A DNA stretch of 34,028 nt, taken from assembly GCF_009764685.1 (NCBI RefSeq), contig NZ_VHLM01000029.1, positions 1-34,028 on the forward strand, given 5' to 3'. The stretch's first letter is position 1. Every line of letters starts with the position of its first letter. The position numbers and the translations under genes are program-made. Of this stretch, positions 1 through 9,038 are shown one piece after another. The DNA comes from Flavobacterium sp. I-STPP5a. GTDB lineage: Bacteria > Bacteroidota > Bacteroidia > Flavobacteriales > Flavobacteriaceae. The notes beneath the pieces were generated by a model. It was not told the DNA's origin and searched no databases. It saw only the letters and a program-made list of their open reading frames with translations.

Positions 1-900
1 AATCCTGTTGCTGGATTGGCTTCACACAATTGGTAGGTGATGCTATACGTACCACTTGGGGTATTAGCTGCTACGGTTACTATTCCATCTGCATCAATGC
101 TCAATGGACCTGTGGTTAATGGCGTTACATTGGTATTCGTAGTTGTAGCCCCTATGTTACTTAACGTATCATTTGCTAAAGCATTTAAAGCTGTTACAAC
201 GGTATTGTTTGATGCAACGGTTACTGATGGATCGGCTACCGCATCAATTGGATTGTTTACTACAACTGTTGCTATAGCAGTATCACAATTTGCTGGGCTT
301 ACATTCAATCCTGTTGAAGGATTGGCTTCACATAATTGATAAGTAATGCTATAGGTGCCACTTGGGGTATTGGCTGCTACGGTTACTATTCCGTCTGCAT
401 TGATGCTCAATGGTCCTGTGGTTAATGGTGTTACATTGGTATTGGTAGTTGTTACTGCGACACCATTTCTAGTGTCGTTTGCTAAGGCATTCAAGGCTGT
501 TACAACGGTATTATTTGATGCAATGGTTACTGATGGATCGGCTACCGCATCAATTGCATTAGCGACTACTACTGTGGCAGTTGCGGTATCGCAATTTGCT
601 GGTGTAACGTTTAATCCTGTTGCTGGATTGGCTTCGCATAATTGATACGTGATGCTGTACGTGCCACTTGGGGTATTGGCTGCTACGGTTACTATTCCGT
701 TGGCATTGATGCTCAATGGCCCTGTGGTTAATGGGGTTACATTGGTATTGGTGGTAGTTGCTACGATGTTGCTTAACGTATCATTAGCTAATGCATTCAA
801 TGCCGTTACAACCGTGTTGTTTGATGCAATAGTTACCGATGGATCGTTGACAGCATCAATTATACTTGTTACAACAATATGTAACGTTGCTGTAACACAA
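1..900 (-). repeat. 306-bp (102-aa) in-frame tandem repeats inside the adhesin
   Basis: The same sequence block recurs at 1, 307 and 613, exactly 306 bases apart. Each unit encodes a Thr/Ala/Asn-rich module starting near DPSVTIASNN and containing LSINA, GTYSITYQLCEANP and a Cys-Asp-Thr-Ala end. The units remain very similar at the nucleotide level, with most differences at third positions. The unit at 613-900 is the first in reading order and grades into diverged modules. The array continues past the window edge. Confidence 0.92.
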
Positions 901-3314
901 TAGGATGGCACACCATTATCGCAGGTGGTATAAGGAAAGTCAATAGATCCAACAAAACCAGCAGAAGGTGTAAAAGTATAAACACCAGTTGAAGCTAAAA
1001 TAAATGTTCCTTTTGGTGTTGTTACGTTTTGAGGCGAAACAGTTTGCGTATTGCCTTCTGGATCAATATCGTTAGTCGATACGTTTCCATTTGCTGCTAT
1101 CGAATGTGTAGCAGTGTTGTAATCATCAGAAGAACTATTTGTATTTGCTGCACCTAGTGGCAAAACAGTAACTTCAACAGTGGCTGGTGCGCACAATCCA
1201 GAAGGATTTTCGCATATTTGATATACAAATGTGGTTACGCCTGTAAAACCTATAGTTGGTGTGAAAACTGGATTTCCAGCAACTATTGTTACAACTCCAG
1301 CACTATTTGGTGGCTGTGTTAAAATTGTCGGAATACCGATCACTCCTCCTGTATTTCCTGGTCCATCATTTCCAGTGACAGGAATGACTACTTGTGCATT
1401 AAATACTGTTGTTACAATATCATTAGTCGCAACCGGTGGATTAACATTAGATAAAGGATTCAACACCGTAATTACCAAAAGCTCTTTAGGACATGGTGCA
1501 ACTGCTGCAGGCAAACAAACGTCTACTAAGAAAGTATAAACTCCTGACAAGGTTGGTGTAAATGTATAGGTACCGTTAGAATTGAATATGGGTAAAACTG
1601 CATTCGGATTTCCTACTTGTCCTACTGGTGAACCGTATGTTGTTCCAACTGGAACTTCATCATTTGTAGCAACGTTTCCTGCAATTATTGTATTTACATT
1701 TCCTGAATTTACATCTGGATTGGTACTACATCCGACTAAAAACGATAATGATGGCGTTGTTAAACCACATGGTTTTGTTCCTGCAACCGAGTAATTACCT
1801 GGACTAGTTGGCACATAAGTGTCACCAGTTGCACCAGCTATTAATACATCGTTAAGGTACCATTGATAAGGCGATAATCCTGGCTCTGCGGTTAACAAAG
1901 TCACACATCCATTAGAGTCTACGTTTGGCGTTGGTGGCAACAAAGTATCATTAAAAGAAGATAAGTATGCTGCCATCGAAAAACCCCCGCCTTGCTGAAC
2001 CATACTTATAGTCATTCGTGCAGCGGATGTAAAAATAATATTAACTGGATTTGCTAACTGAACGTTTGTGAAATCAATTAAATAAAAACCAGTTGTCCCG
2101 ATTTGCCTTCTTACACCGCCTAAAACTTCTAAATCAAGCCCGTTCATAAATACTTTGGTTGTACTGTCTTTTATAAGAACACAACCATAATAAGGCAAAT
2201 TGCTGTTGGTATAATTTGTGAATTTTTTTGTTTCTGCTCTAAATGAACCTGTACAACTTGACATTGGTGGAAGAACAGACATATCTACTTCGCAACCTTG
2301 AGCTGTTCCTGAGTACACAGCAATTTTCTTATCTGACAAAAGTGATGTGCTAGAATAGGCAGTTACTGCGTCACCGTGATGAATTGTTTGAAAACTGCCT
2401 GCTGTTAAAAGAGTATATGTATTAGTAGATATTTGAGTTCCTGCAACATTATAATTTTTAACAACAACAGTAGTATTGGGTTCGGTTGCAACAAAAGTAG
2501 TTTGTTCTGGTAAATTTGTTGCTGTACCAGCTGTACCAGCTCCTCTAATTATAATATATTCTTGTCCTAGTACTCGAACTGGTGGTATTTCATCAAAAAC
2601 TGCATCGGTACAACCTCCGGGAAGATCACCCCATGTTCCAGAATTCATTACAACTGGTTTGTTTGTAGTAACTAAATTACCTAACGTAGTTTGAAAAAGG
2701 TATGATTCACCCGCATTTAAATTTACTAAAATAGTGCCATTTACAGCTACTGCAGTACCGTTGTTTATAGCCATAACGGAATATACAGGAGCGGCGGCAC
2801 TAGAACTAAAAGTAACAAGACCTGCGTAATTACTTCTATAGTAACCAAGCCTAAATATATTCCCTGGCGCTTCGTTACCATAACTTGAAAGCGCAGCATT
2901 TCCTTTTATGAAATTTGTTCGCCCGCCATTAACTTGGTCACTCTCTACATTTCTAATTGAAACTGCTATTGGAGCAGCACAAGTAAATATTAAACCCCTA
3001 TCTGTATAAACAGTATTAATACTATTTGCTGCTAAGCTGACTGGTGAACCTGTTGGTCTGTAAGCGACAGGAGTTCCTGCAATTACACTTAAAGTTGTAA
3101 CAGCTGTTCCATCACTTTTAGTGATTATTACAGAAACCGCTGAAGCAGAGGTAGTAGAAACTATAAATTCATTTGCATCTGATGCATAGTTCCACGGAGC
3201 AGGAGCTATATAATGCTTTATAGCATATTGCGCAAACGATTGTTGATTTACAAAAACAACAAACAAAAACAACAAGAGTATTTTGGTGTGCTTAAGAAAA
3301 TAATTGTTTTTCAT
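1..3314 (-). CDS. Large secreted adhesin-like repeat protein, 3' end outside window
   Basis: The frame is open from ATG at 3314 to the window edge, giving at least 1104 residues. It starts with a signal peptide: a Lys-rich start, a hydrophobic run of Leu, Phe and Val, then SFAQ near residue 29. Residues about 30-400 resemble the N-terminal region of IgGFc-binding-like bacterial surface proteins (family recall, not a search). A region near residues 450-490 reads like an Ig-type fold, with a Gln-Trp-Tyr motif and a Gly-Asn-Tyr turn. Several cadherin- or Big-like modules follow, then a 102-residue repeat present about three times. Proteins of this build in Flavobacteria usually end in a T9SS or gliding-type sorting domain, which would lie beyond base 1. 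Expected to be exported and cell-surface. No partner gene is visible; the upstream side is a pseudogene zone. Confidence 0.85.
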   Translation of the reverse strand, partial: MKNNYFLKHTKILLLFLFVVFVNQQSFAQYAIKHYIAPAPWNYASDANEFIVSTTSASAVSVIITKSDGTAVTTLSVIAGTPVAYRPTGSPVSLAANSINTVYTDRGLIFTCAAPIAVSIRNVESDQVNGGRTNFIKGNAALSSYGNEAPGNIFRLGYYRSNYAGLVTFSSSAAAPVYSVMAINNGTAVAVNGTILVNLNAGESYLFQTTLGNLVTTNKPVVMNSGTWGDLPGGCTDAVFDEIPPVRVLGQEYIIIRGAGTAGTATNLPEQTTFVATEPNTTVVVKNYNVAGTQISTNTYTLLTAGSFQTIHHGDAVTAYSSTSLLSDKKIAVYSGTAQGCEVDMSVLPPMSSCTGSFRAETKKFTNYTNSNLPYYGCVLIKDSTTKVFMNGLDLEVLGGVRRQIGTTGFYLIDFTNVQLANPVNIIFTSAARMTISMVQQGGGFSMAAYLSSFNDTLLPPTPNVDSNGCVTLLTAEPGLSPYQWYLNDVLIAGATGDTYVPTSPGNYSVAGTKPCGLTTPSLSFLVGCSTNPDVNSGNVNTIIAGNVATNDEVPVGTTYGSPVGQVGNPNAVLPIFNSNGTYTFTPTLSGVYTFLVDVCLPAAVAPCPKELLVITVLNPLSNVNPPVATNDIVTTVFNAQVVIPVTGNDGPGNTGGVIGIPTILTQPPNSAGVVTIVAGNPVFTPTIGFTGVTTFVYQICENPSGLCAPATVEVTVLPLGAANTNSSSDDYNTATHSIAANGNVSTNDIDPEGNTQTVSPQNVTTPKGTFILASTGVYTFTPSAGFVGSIDFPYTTCDNGVPSYCVTATLHIVVTSIIDAVNDPSVTIASNNTVVTALNALANDTLSNIVATTTNTNVTPLTTGPLSINANGIVTVAANTPSGTYSITYQLCEANPATGLNVTPANCDTATATVVVANAIDAVADPSVTIASNNTVVTALNALANDTRNGVAVTTTNTNVTPLTTGPLSINADGIVTVAANTPSGTYSITYQLCEANPSTGLNVSPANCDTAIATVVVNNPIDAVADPSVTVASNNTVVTALNALANDTLSNIGATTTNTNVTPLTTGPLSIDADGIVTVAANTPSGTYSITYQLCEANPATG

Positions 3315-3516
3315 AAAGTTAGTTTAAAATAAGTAATTCGGGATTTAAAAAAATATTTGTTACGGCATTCGTTACTCAGAAATTATGGTGTGACCACTTT
3401 AGTCGACTTCTAAATATTAACTCACGTTACGCAAAAGGTTTTCAAAAAATTCAATTTTATCATTTTCATTGTTAATAACTTAGACTCCATAAAATTTACC
3501 ACTAAAATATAATTAC
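3315..3516. other. AT-rich upstream region of the adhesin
   Basis: This is the 5' flank of the adhesin gene. I see no clear TTG-N-TAnnTTTG promoter close to the ATG at 3314 and no ORF. Confidence 0.4.
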
Positions 3517-4018
3517 TCAGATTTTCTTAGCTTTTCTTAGCTTTGTTAATATTTGAAGTTCTGTATATGCTGCATTTTCAGCAGCCATATAGAAATGATT
3601 AGTTTTTGTTTTGATTGTTATTGTTGGTGATTTGGCAAAACCTGTATTGCTTTTTATTAGTTAATTATATTCTACTACTCCCCACCGTTTTTTGTAGATT
3701 GCAGTTATTTGGTCATAATCTAATTTTAAATCACTACAATCCAAGTACAACTCGCCGACTGTATCATTCTCGTTTTTGAAAACTTGCTTTGTGAGCAACA
3801 GCAGGAAATCCAGTTCTTCGAGCCAAATGTCCACGGTCTGAAGTCCAAGCTGTAATGTTTCAATATTTATGTACTTCTTAATCTCTTTATCTTCTTATGA
3901 TAAAGCACTATTTATATTACTTTTTAAAGCTATAATATAATCTCTTTTTAGCTCTTTTTTTCTGAAAATCATATTCTCAATTAACTAATAGCCAACTGTC
4001 TGCTAAAACATAATCAAA
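3517..4018 (-). pseudogene. Decayed IS4-like DDE transposase, C-terminal half
   Basis: Conceptual translation of the minus strand gives FDYVLADSW near 4018, matching the second catalytic Asp region of IS4-type transposases. Then come KQVFKNENDTVGELYLDCSD and YDQITAIYKKRWGVVEYN near 3680-3800, the segment that carries the catalytic Glu. Finally there is a KSNTGFAKSP ... TKTNH tail and a stop at 3517. The frame is broken by stops and at least one frameshift, for example a TGA after the LADSW block and a TAA after VVEYN. No N-terminal half or terminal inverted repeats are recognisable, so this is an old remnant. Family assignment is from motif recall. Confidence 0.7.
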
Positions 4019-4657
4019 ATGAAATTTTAGTTTTCTTACTAAAATTAAATATTTCATTTAAGTTAAAATTTTGTTAGCAAGTTCATAATTAAATGTAAAA
4101 ATATTAAGTTAATCTTCAATAACATAATTAATTCCTGTAAACTCGTTAAAAAACAATTAAAATCGTTAAATAACTCTAAAGAACAAAAACATAACTTAAG
4201 TCCTTTGTCCATCATAGAATTAGATTATATTCTTTTATAAATACGGTAAAAGAGATATAAAAAATGATATACAATTTAAAACTTCCGCAAATCGCACACT
4301 TTTATCTACTTAAATTTAAAAATTGGTTAAGGATTTGTATGAATAAATTCAACGAATTAAGTTAAAGTATCAACAATTGAACCTATAAATGATTATTTAC
4401 CTAATTATATACTTCAATAAAAGAGAGTATTTAAAAAGGTTACTACCACATAAAAAAATAAGAATCTACTATAAAAAAACTTGAATTAGGAAATAAAAAA
4501 GATTACATAACATACAACATATAGTAAAATTTTAAAAAAGGGTCTAGATTTGACCTTGAGATAAGTATTCAGAAAAAGGTTAATGAAATACAACAAACTG
4601 CTAGTAAATCCTCAACCAATTCTTAACTAAATATAAAAAAAGGGAGCAACTTTAAAT
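4019..4657. other. AT-rich gap without a recognisable gene
   Basis: About 640 bases, strongly AT-rich, with stops in all frames. I find no convincing coding remnant, RNA gene or hairpin. It lies between two pseudogenes and is probably decayed mobile DNA. Confidence 0.5.
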
Positions 4658-5095
4658 TAAAAGTCAAACCCCTGTATTATAAAAATTAAACACTTTTTAA
4701 GATTATGTTGTAAAGAGTATTCATTACAACCTTCAACTCCACAACTGTTACTTTCATTCGTATTCAGAACACTAACTTTAGCATCAAACGCGCCTTCATC
4801 CCAATTTTTTTGAAGTGTTTTTAAAATGATGTCCTCATACTCTGCTTTAGGAATAGCCTACTTTGTATTAAAACAAAAAAGAACTCCTCGAAATCCTATT
4901 TTTTGAACCTCGCCATAACGGCTCTTTCAATTAAAAATCCAATCCCGAATTCTTGTCATTTTAAGCCTAAACGTAATCTTTTTATATTTTTAAGCTAAAT
5001 TTTCATCAGGACAAGCCACAAAATTTGGGTCTAATGGATAGGCTTTTCTATTCGAATTCAAAAAAAAATTTGCCTAAAGAATCTCGCAAAACAAG
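4658..5095 (-). pseudogene. Broken protein-coding remnant, family not recognised
   Basis: One minus-strand frame from about 5048 to 4660 reads like a real protein: YPLDPNFVACPDENL, KMTRIRDWIF, KIGFRGVLFCFNT, then IPKAEYEDIILKTLQKNW and a Cys-rich NESNSCGVEGCNEYSLQH. It is interrupted by three in-frame stops, one of each kind (TAA, TGA, TAG), without any frameshift across about 120 codons. Further upstream a T9 tract near 5060 separates it from another frame reading LDLVLRDSLGKFFFEF, so a frameshift is likely there. I cannot name the family. Confidence 0.45.
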
Positions 5096-5195
5096 GTCTA
5101 GACTTGTTTACTAATATAGCCAAACAAGTAGAGGATATAAAAACCCATTTTTGAATTTTTAAATTATTATAGATATTTTGAAGTTAAAAATGAGA

Positions 5196-6500
5196 CTACA
5201 CCTCGTCACTAGTAAAAGTAGTAAAGCTTTTCTTTTTAAAAGGTCTAATGATGAGCCTGCCCTCACGATCAAAACGAATGTAATTGTAGACCCAGTTTAG
5301 GAATACAACGGCTTTGTTCTTGAAGCCAATTAGCGAAAATAAATGGACAAACATCCAAACAAACCAAGCAAAAACACCATTAAAATGATATTTAGGCAAA
5401 TCGACCACAGCTTTGTTCCTGCCAATGGTAGCCATAGAGCCTTTGTCATTGTATTCAAATGCTTCCAAGGGTTCCTTTTTAAGTAATCGTATTATATTCG
5501 TGCCTAATACTTCCCCTTGTTGCAAAGCAGGTTGTGCCATCATAGGATGCCCTTCTGGATAGGCAGCTGATACCATAGACGCAATATCGCCAATAGCAAA
5601 TATATTTTGGTAGCCATGAACCTGACTGTATTCATTGACTTTTATTCGCGCTACTTTTTCAACCAATGATTTTCCATCTAAACCGGCAACTAATGCACCT
5701 TGAACACCTGCGGTCCAGATTACGGTAGCGGTATCAAAAGTCAAATCAGAATTGGTTGTAATAGTACGTCCATCATAATTGGTCACACGAACGTTTTTCC
5801 AAATTTTAACACCTAAACTTATTAGAAATTTCTCAGCAGCTTCCGATGATGCTTCGCTCATGGTATTTAAAATTCGATCACCGCTTTGAATTAAGTTTAT
5901 TTCCATTTTAGCAATATCCAAATCTGGATAATCTTTTTGGAGAATGGCTTTTTTCATTTCGGCAAGAGCACCAGCAAGCTCTACTCCTGTTGGCCCACCT
6001 CCTACCAAAACAAAATTAATGAGACTGTTTTGTTCCGAAACATCTTTGGTAAGTACTGCTTGTTCAAAATTCTCTAAGATGAGACTTCTTATATTGAGTG
6101 ACTGCGGTATGGTTTTCATGGCCATACTGTTGCGTTCTATCTCTTTATTTCCAAAATAATTCGTTTTGGAACCCGTAGCAATAACCAGATAATCATAGTT
6201 TAACTCCCCAATTTCGGCAATTACTTTTTGATTTTTGGTGTCAATTTCCTGAACATTGGTCAATCTAAAATAAAAATCATCGTATTCCTGAATCACTTTT
6301 CGAATGGGATAAGCAATAGATCCTGCCTCTAATCCGCCAGTAGCCACTTGATACAGTAAGGGCTGAAATGTATGGTAGTTGTGCTTGTCTAGTAACACTA
6401 CTTGCACTTTTTTATTCTTTAATTTTTTTGCCAAGGCTATTCCCGCAAATCCGCCACCTATGATGACCACTCGGGGTAAGGATGAATGAGGTATGTTCAT
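5196..6500 (-). CDS. ndh: Type II NADH:quinone oxidoreductase (NDH-2)
   Basis: A single-subunit, non-proton-pumping NADH dehydrogenase that passes electrons from NADH to the quinone pool at the inner face of the cytoplasmic membrane. The 434-aa product has an N-terminal FAD dinucleotide fold (VVIIGGGFAG, residues about 12-20), a second NAD(H)-binding fold (VLVGGGPTGVELAGALAE near residue 165), an IFAIGDIAS motif near residue 305 that closes on FAD, and a hydrophobic and amphipathic C-terminus (FAWFVWMFVHLFSLIGF) that would anchor it to the membrane. I chose ATG 6500 because the upstream in-frame TTG at 6527 is itself part of the TATATTTG promoter box. It is transcribed alone and divergently from the ABC-F gene. 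Confidence 0.93.
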   Translation of the reverse strand: MNIPHSSLPRVVIIGGGFAGIALAKKLKNKKVQVVLLDKHNYHTFQPLLYQVATGGLEAGSIAYPIRKVIQEYDDFYFRLTNVQEIDTKNQKVIAEIGELNYDYLVIATGSKTNYFGNKEIERNSMAMKTIPQSLNIRSLILENFEQAVLTKDVSEQNSLINFVLVGGGPTGVELAGALAEMKKAILQKDYPDLDIAKMEINLIQSGDRILNTMSEASSEAAEKFLISLGVKIWKNVRVTNYDGRTITTNSDLTFDTATVIWTAGVQGALVAGLDGKSLVEKVARIKVNEYSQVHGYQNIFAIGDIASMVSAAYPEGHPMMAQPALQQGEVLGTNIIRLLKKEPLEAFEYNDKGSMATIGRNKAVVDLPKYHFNGVFAWFVWMFVHLFSLIGFKNKAVVFLNWVYNYIRFDREGRLIIRPFKKKSFTTFTSDEV

Positions 6501-6524
6501 TGTAATGTATTGACTGTTTGATTC

Positions 6525-6556
6525 CAAATATACAAAGATATTTTAGAGTACCTCAA
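6525..6556 (-). promoter_or_regulatory. Promoter of the NADH dehydrogenase gene
   Basis: On the minus strand, TTG (6556-6554), a 21-base spacer, then TATATTTG (6532-6525) fits the Bacteroidota consensus. An overlapping second box, TATCTTTG (6540-6533), has a TTG 23 bases upstream. The start codon lies about 25 bases downstream. Confidence 0.7.
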
Positions 6557-6815
6557 CCTCTAACAAATTGTCAAGTACAATTGTTCGCAAAAATTTCTTT
6601 CCACAAAAAGAGTTTCTTTACCAAGGTCTTTTATCTCCATAACTATTTTAATTTTAGAATATAACTGTATGACCAGGCAATAATTGTGCTTAAATCAATT
6701 AGCATTCTCTTAAAACAATTCATATTGAAAAAGCCACTTCCTAAACTTAGGAGACAACAATACTAATCTAATTAAAGAATATTACTTCATTAAGCCATAG
6801 GATTGCATTAAACAA

Positions 6816-6847
6816 TTGGTAAATGGGCATTTAATAATGTACTTTTG
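6816..6847 (+). promoter_or_regulatory. Promoter of the ABC-F gene
   Basis: TTG (6816-6818), a 21-base spacer and TACTTTTG (6840-6847). It excludes the in-frame TTG at 6816 and ATG at 6837 as starts, leaving GTG 6864 with a very short leader. Confidence 0.7.
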
Positions 6848-6863
6848 CAAAAAAAATACACTT

Positions 6864-8726
6864 GTGAATTACCTTTCAGTAGAAAACATATCGAAATCAT
6901 TTGGAGAAAGAACCTTGTTTAAAGACATTTCTTTCGGGATAAATAAAGACCAAAAAATTGCTTTCATTGCCAAGAACGGCTCTGGAAAAACCACGATCAT
7001 GAGCATTATCAATGGTCTTGAAGAAGCAGATTCTGGCCAAGTTGTGCTTAGAAAAGGGATTAAAATGGCGTTTTTGTCCCAAAACAATAATTTGCAAGAC
7101 GAATTGACTATTGAAGAAAGCATTTTTGCCTCTGATAATGAAACGCTAAAAGTTATTGAAGCCTACGAAAAAGCATTGGAAAACCCCGAAGACGAAGAGG
7201 CGTACCAAAAAGCTTTTGATGGTATGGATCAGCATAATGCTTGGGATTTCGAAACACAATACAAGCAAATTTTATTCAAATTGAAATTAGAAAATTTCAA
7301 GCTTAAAGTAAAAAATCTTTCGGGTGGACAAAAAAAGCGTCTATCACTAGCCATCATTTTGATCAATCGTCCTGATTTGTTAATTCTTGATGAACCTACG
7401 AATCACTTGGATTTAGAAATGATTGAATGGCTCGAAAGTTACTTTGCCAAAGAAAACATTACGCTGTTTATGGTGACGCACGACCGTTTTTTCTTAGAGC
7501 GTGTGTGTAATGAAATCATAGAATTAGACAACGGAAAATTATACCAATACAAAGGAAATTACTCGTATTATTTAGAGAAAAAAGAGGAACGCATTGCCTC
7601 AGAAAATTCAAGTGTTGATAAAGCACAGAATCTTTTTGTAAAAGAATTAGAATGGATGCGCCGTCAGCCAAAAGCGAGAACGACAAAATCAAAATCGCGT
7701 CAGGATGATTTTTATGAAATCAAAGAAAAAGCACAAAGCAGGCGTCGTGAAAACAAAGTAGAACTTGAAATTAACATGGAACGCATGGGAAGCAAGATTA
7801 TCGAGCTTCACAAAATTTCTAAAAAATTCAAGGACCATGTGATCATGGACAACTTTAGTTTTGATTTTCAACGTGGCGAACGTATTGGTATCATTGGTAA
7901 AAACGGAACAGGAAAATCGACTTTCTTGAATTTATTGACCGGTACTTTACCTCTTGATGGCGGGAAAGTGGTAGTAGGTGAAACCATAAAAGTAGGCTAC
8001 TATACGCAAAGCGGAATCAACCCAAAACCAGGACAGCGCGTTATTGATGTCATTAAGGAATACGGAGAATTTATTCCGTTGATGAAAGGAAAATTGATTT
8101 CGGCATCACAGTTGTTAGAACGATTTTTATTTGATGCCAAAAAACAATATGACTTTGTAGACCGGTTGAGCGGTGGTGAGTTGAAACGTTTGTATCTGTG
8201 TACCGTTTTGATTCAGAATCCAAACTTTTTGATTCTGGATGAACCAACGAATGATTTGGACATTGTAACACTTAATGTACTAGAGAGTTTTTTACTAGAT
8301 TATCCGGGCTGTCTTTTAGTGGTTTCTCACGACAGGTACTTTATGGACAAAATTGTGGATCACTTATTCATTTTTAGAGGGAACGGTGTTGTGGAAGATT
8401 TTCCAGGAAACTACTCTGATTTTAGAGCCTATGAAGACAGTGCTGATGTTGCTCAAAAAGAGGAAAACAAAGCCGAAAAGAAAGACTGGAAACAAAACAA
8501 TCCAACTGGAAATTTGACTTTTAATGAGCAAAAAGAATTCCAGAAAATAGAACGAGAAATCAAAGATTTAGAGATTCAAAAAATAGCTATTGAGCAACTT
8601 TTTTCAGACGGAAAAATTACGGATGCCGACATTGAGAAAAAAGGAAATGAATTGCAAAACCTCATCCAAAAGATGGAACTTAAAGAAGAACGTTGGTTTG
8701 AATTAAGCGCCAAAATGGAAGGTTAA
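6864..8726 (+). CDS. ABC-F family ATPase, Uup-like
   Basis: A soluble twin-ATPase protein of 620 aa with no membrane segment. Domain 1 has a Walker A region AKNGSGKTT (about residues 36-44), the signature LSGGQKKRLSLA and LLILDEPTNHLD. Domain 2 has GKNGTGKST, LSGGELKRLYLC and FLILDEPTNDLD. The domains are joined by the long charged linker typical of ABC-F. The final 60-70 residues are a Lys/Glu-rich coiled coil like the C-terminal domain of Uup. ABC-F proteins act on the ribosome or, for Uup, in ribosome and DNA-related housekeeping; the exact role is inferred. Start GTG 6864 (MNYLSVENISKSFG) is set by the promoter and by family alignment. It ends at a strong terminator. Confidence 0.9.
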   Translation: MNYLSVENISKSFGERTLFKDISFGINKDQKIAFIAKNGSGKTTIMSIINGLEEADSGQVVLRKGIKMAFLSQNNNLQDELTIEESIFASDNETLKVIEAYEKALENPEDEEAYQKAFDGMDQHNAWDFETQYKQILFKLKLENFKLKVKNLSGGQKKRLSLAIILINRPDLLILDEPTNHLDLEMIEWLESYFAKENITLFMVTHDRFFLERVCNEIIELDNGKLYQYKGNYSYYLEKKEERIASENSSVDKAQNLFVKELEWMRRQPKARTTKSKSRQDDFYEIKEKAQSRRRENKVELEINMERMGSKIIELHKISKKFKDHVIMDNFSFDFQRGERIGIIGKNGTGKSTFLNLLTGTLPLDGGKVVVGETIKVGYYTQSGINPKPGQRVIDVIKEYGEFIPLMKGKLISASQLLERFLFDAKKQYDFVDRLSGGELKRLYLCTVLIQNPNFLILDEPTNDLDIVTLNVLESFLLDYPGCLLVVSHDRYFMDKIVDHLFIFRGNGVVEDFPGNYSDFRAYEDSADVAQKEENKAEKKDWKQNNPTGNLTFNEQKEFQKIEREIKDLEIQKIAIEQLFSDGKITDADIEKKGNELQNLIQKMELKEERWFELSAKMEG

Positions 8727-8779
8727 AATTAGTATTCAGTTGCATTTTGCAGCTTGAAACATTATTCCTTTTTAGGATT

Positions 8780-8822
8780 AAATCCACAACAAAATCAATA
8801 TTTTGTTGTGGATTTTTTTTTG
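8780..8822 (+). terminator. Intrinsic terminator after the ABC-F gene
   Basis: A near-perfect stem of AAATCCACAACAAAAT and ATTTTGTTGTGGATTT with a short loop, followed by a run of T. Confidence 0.9.
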
Positions 8823-8880
8823 CATGAAACCAATTTTTGAGTGGTAAGAAAAATTACATTGAATTAAAAGCCCGATCGGT

Positions 8881-8990
8881 GTTTTGTAGTTTATTTTATA
8901 TATTTTTGAGAAATTTATTTTTTGATTTTTGTCAGACTAAGATAACCAATTGTGCTAGGTTGAAATGATTTCATTAGATTTATAAACAAG
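8881..8990 (+). promoter_or_regulatory. Conserved promoter-bearing leader, copy 1 (Pc-attI-like)
   Basis: One of three related leaders. It has TTG (8884-8886), 14 bases, TATTTTTG (8901-8908), then TTGTCAGACTAAG, AACCAATTGTG, GGTTGAAATGATTT and finally ATAAACAAG ending at 8990. Similarity to the other copies stops just after the following TTA. The TTG spacer is shorter than usual but identical in copy 2. It directly precedes the gene pair at 9039-10036. By analogy with integrons I read 8990|8991 as a cassette junction. Confidence 0.6.
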
Positions 8991-9038
8991 TTAGCCATCA
9001 TTGCAGAGAAACACGGGGAAAAATTGAACAAATAGAAA

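Noticed and set aside
1..900. CRISPR array
   Set aside because: The 306-base units are contiguous, coding and in frame, with no short repeat-spacer pattern. No CRISPR array is seen elsewhere in the window.
37..2694. Several plus-strand open frames of 70-102 codons
   Set aside because: They are antisense shadows of the adhesin repeats; the three largest are copies of each other because the repeat is copied, and the minus frame has a signal peptide and continuous coding.
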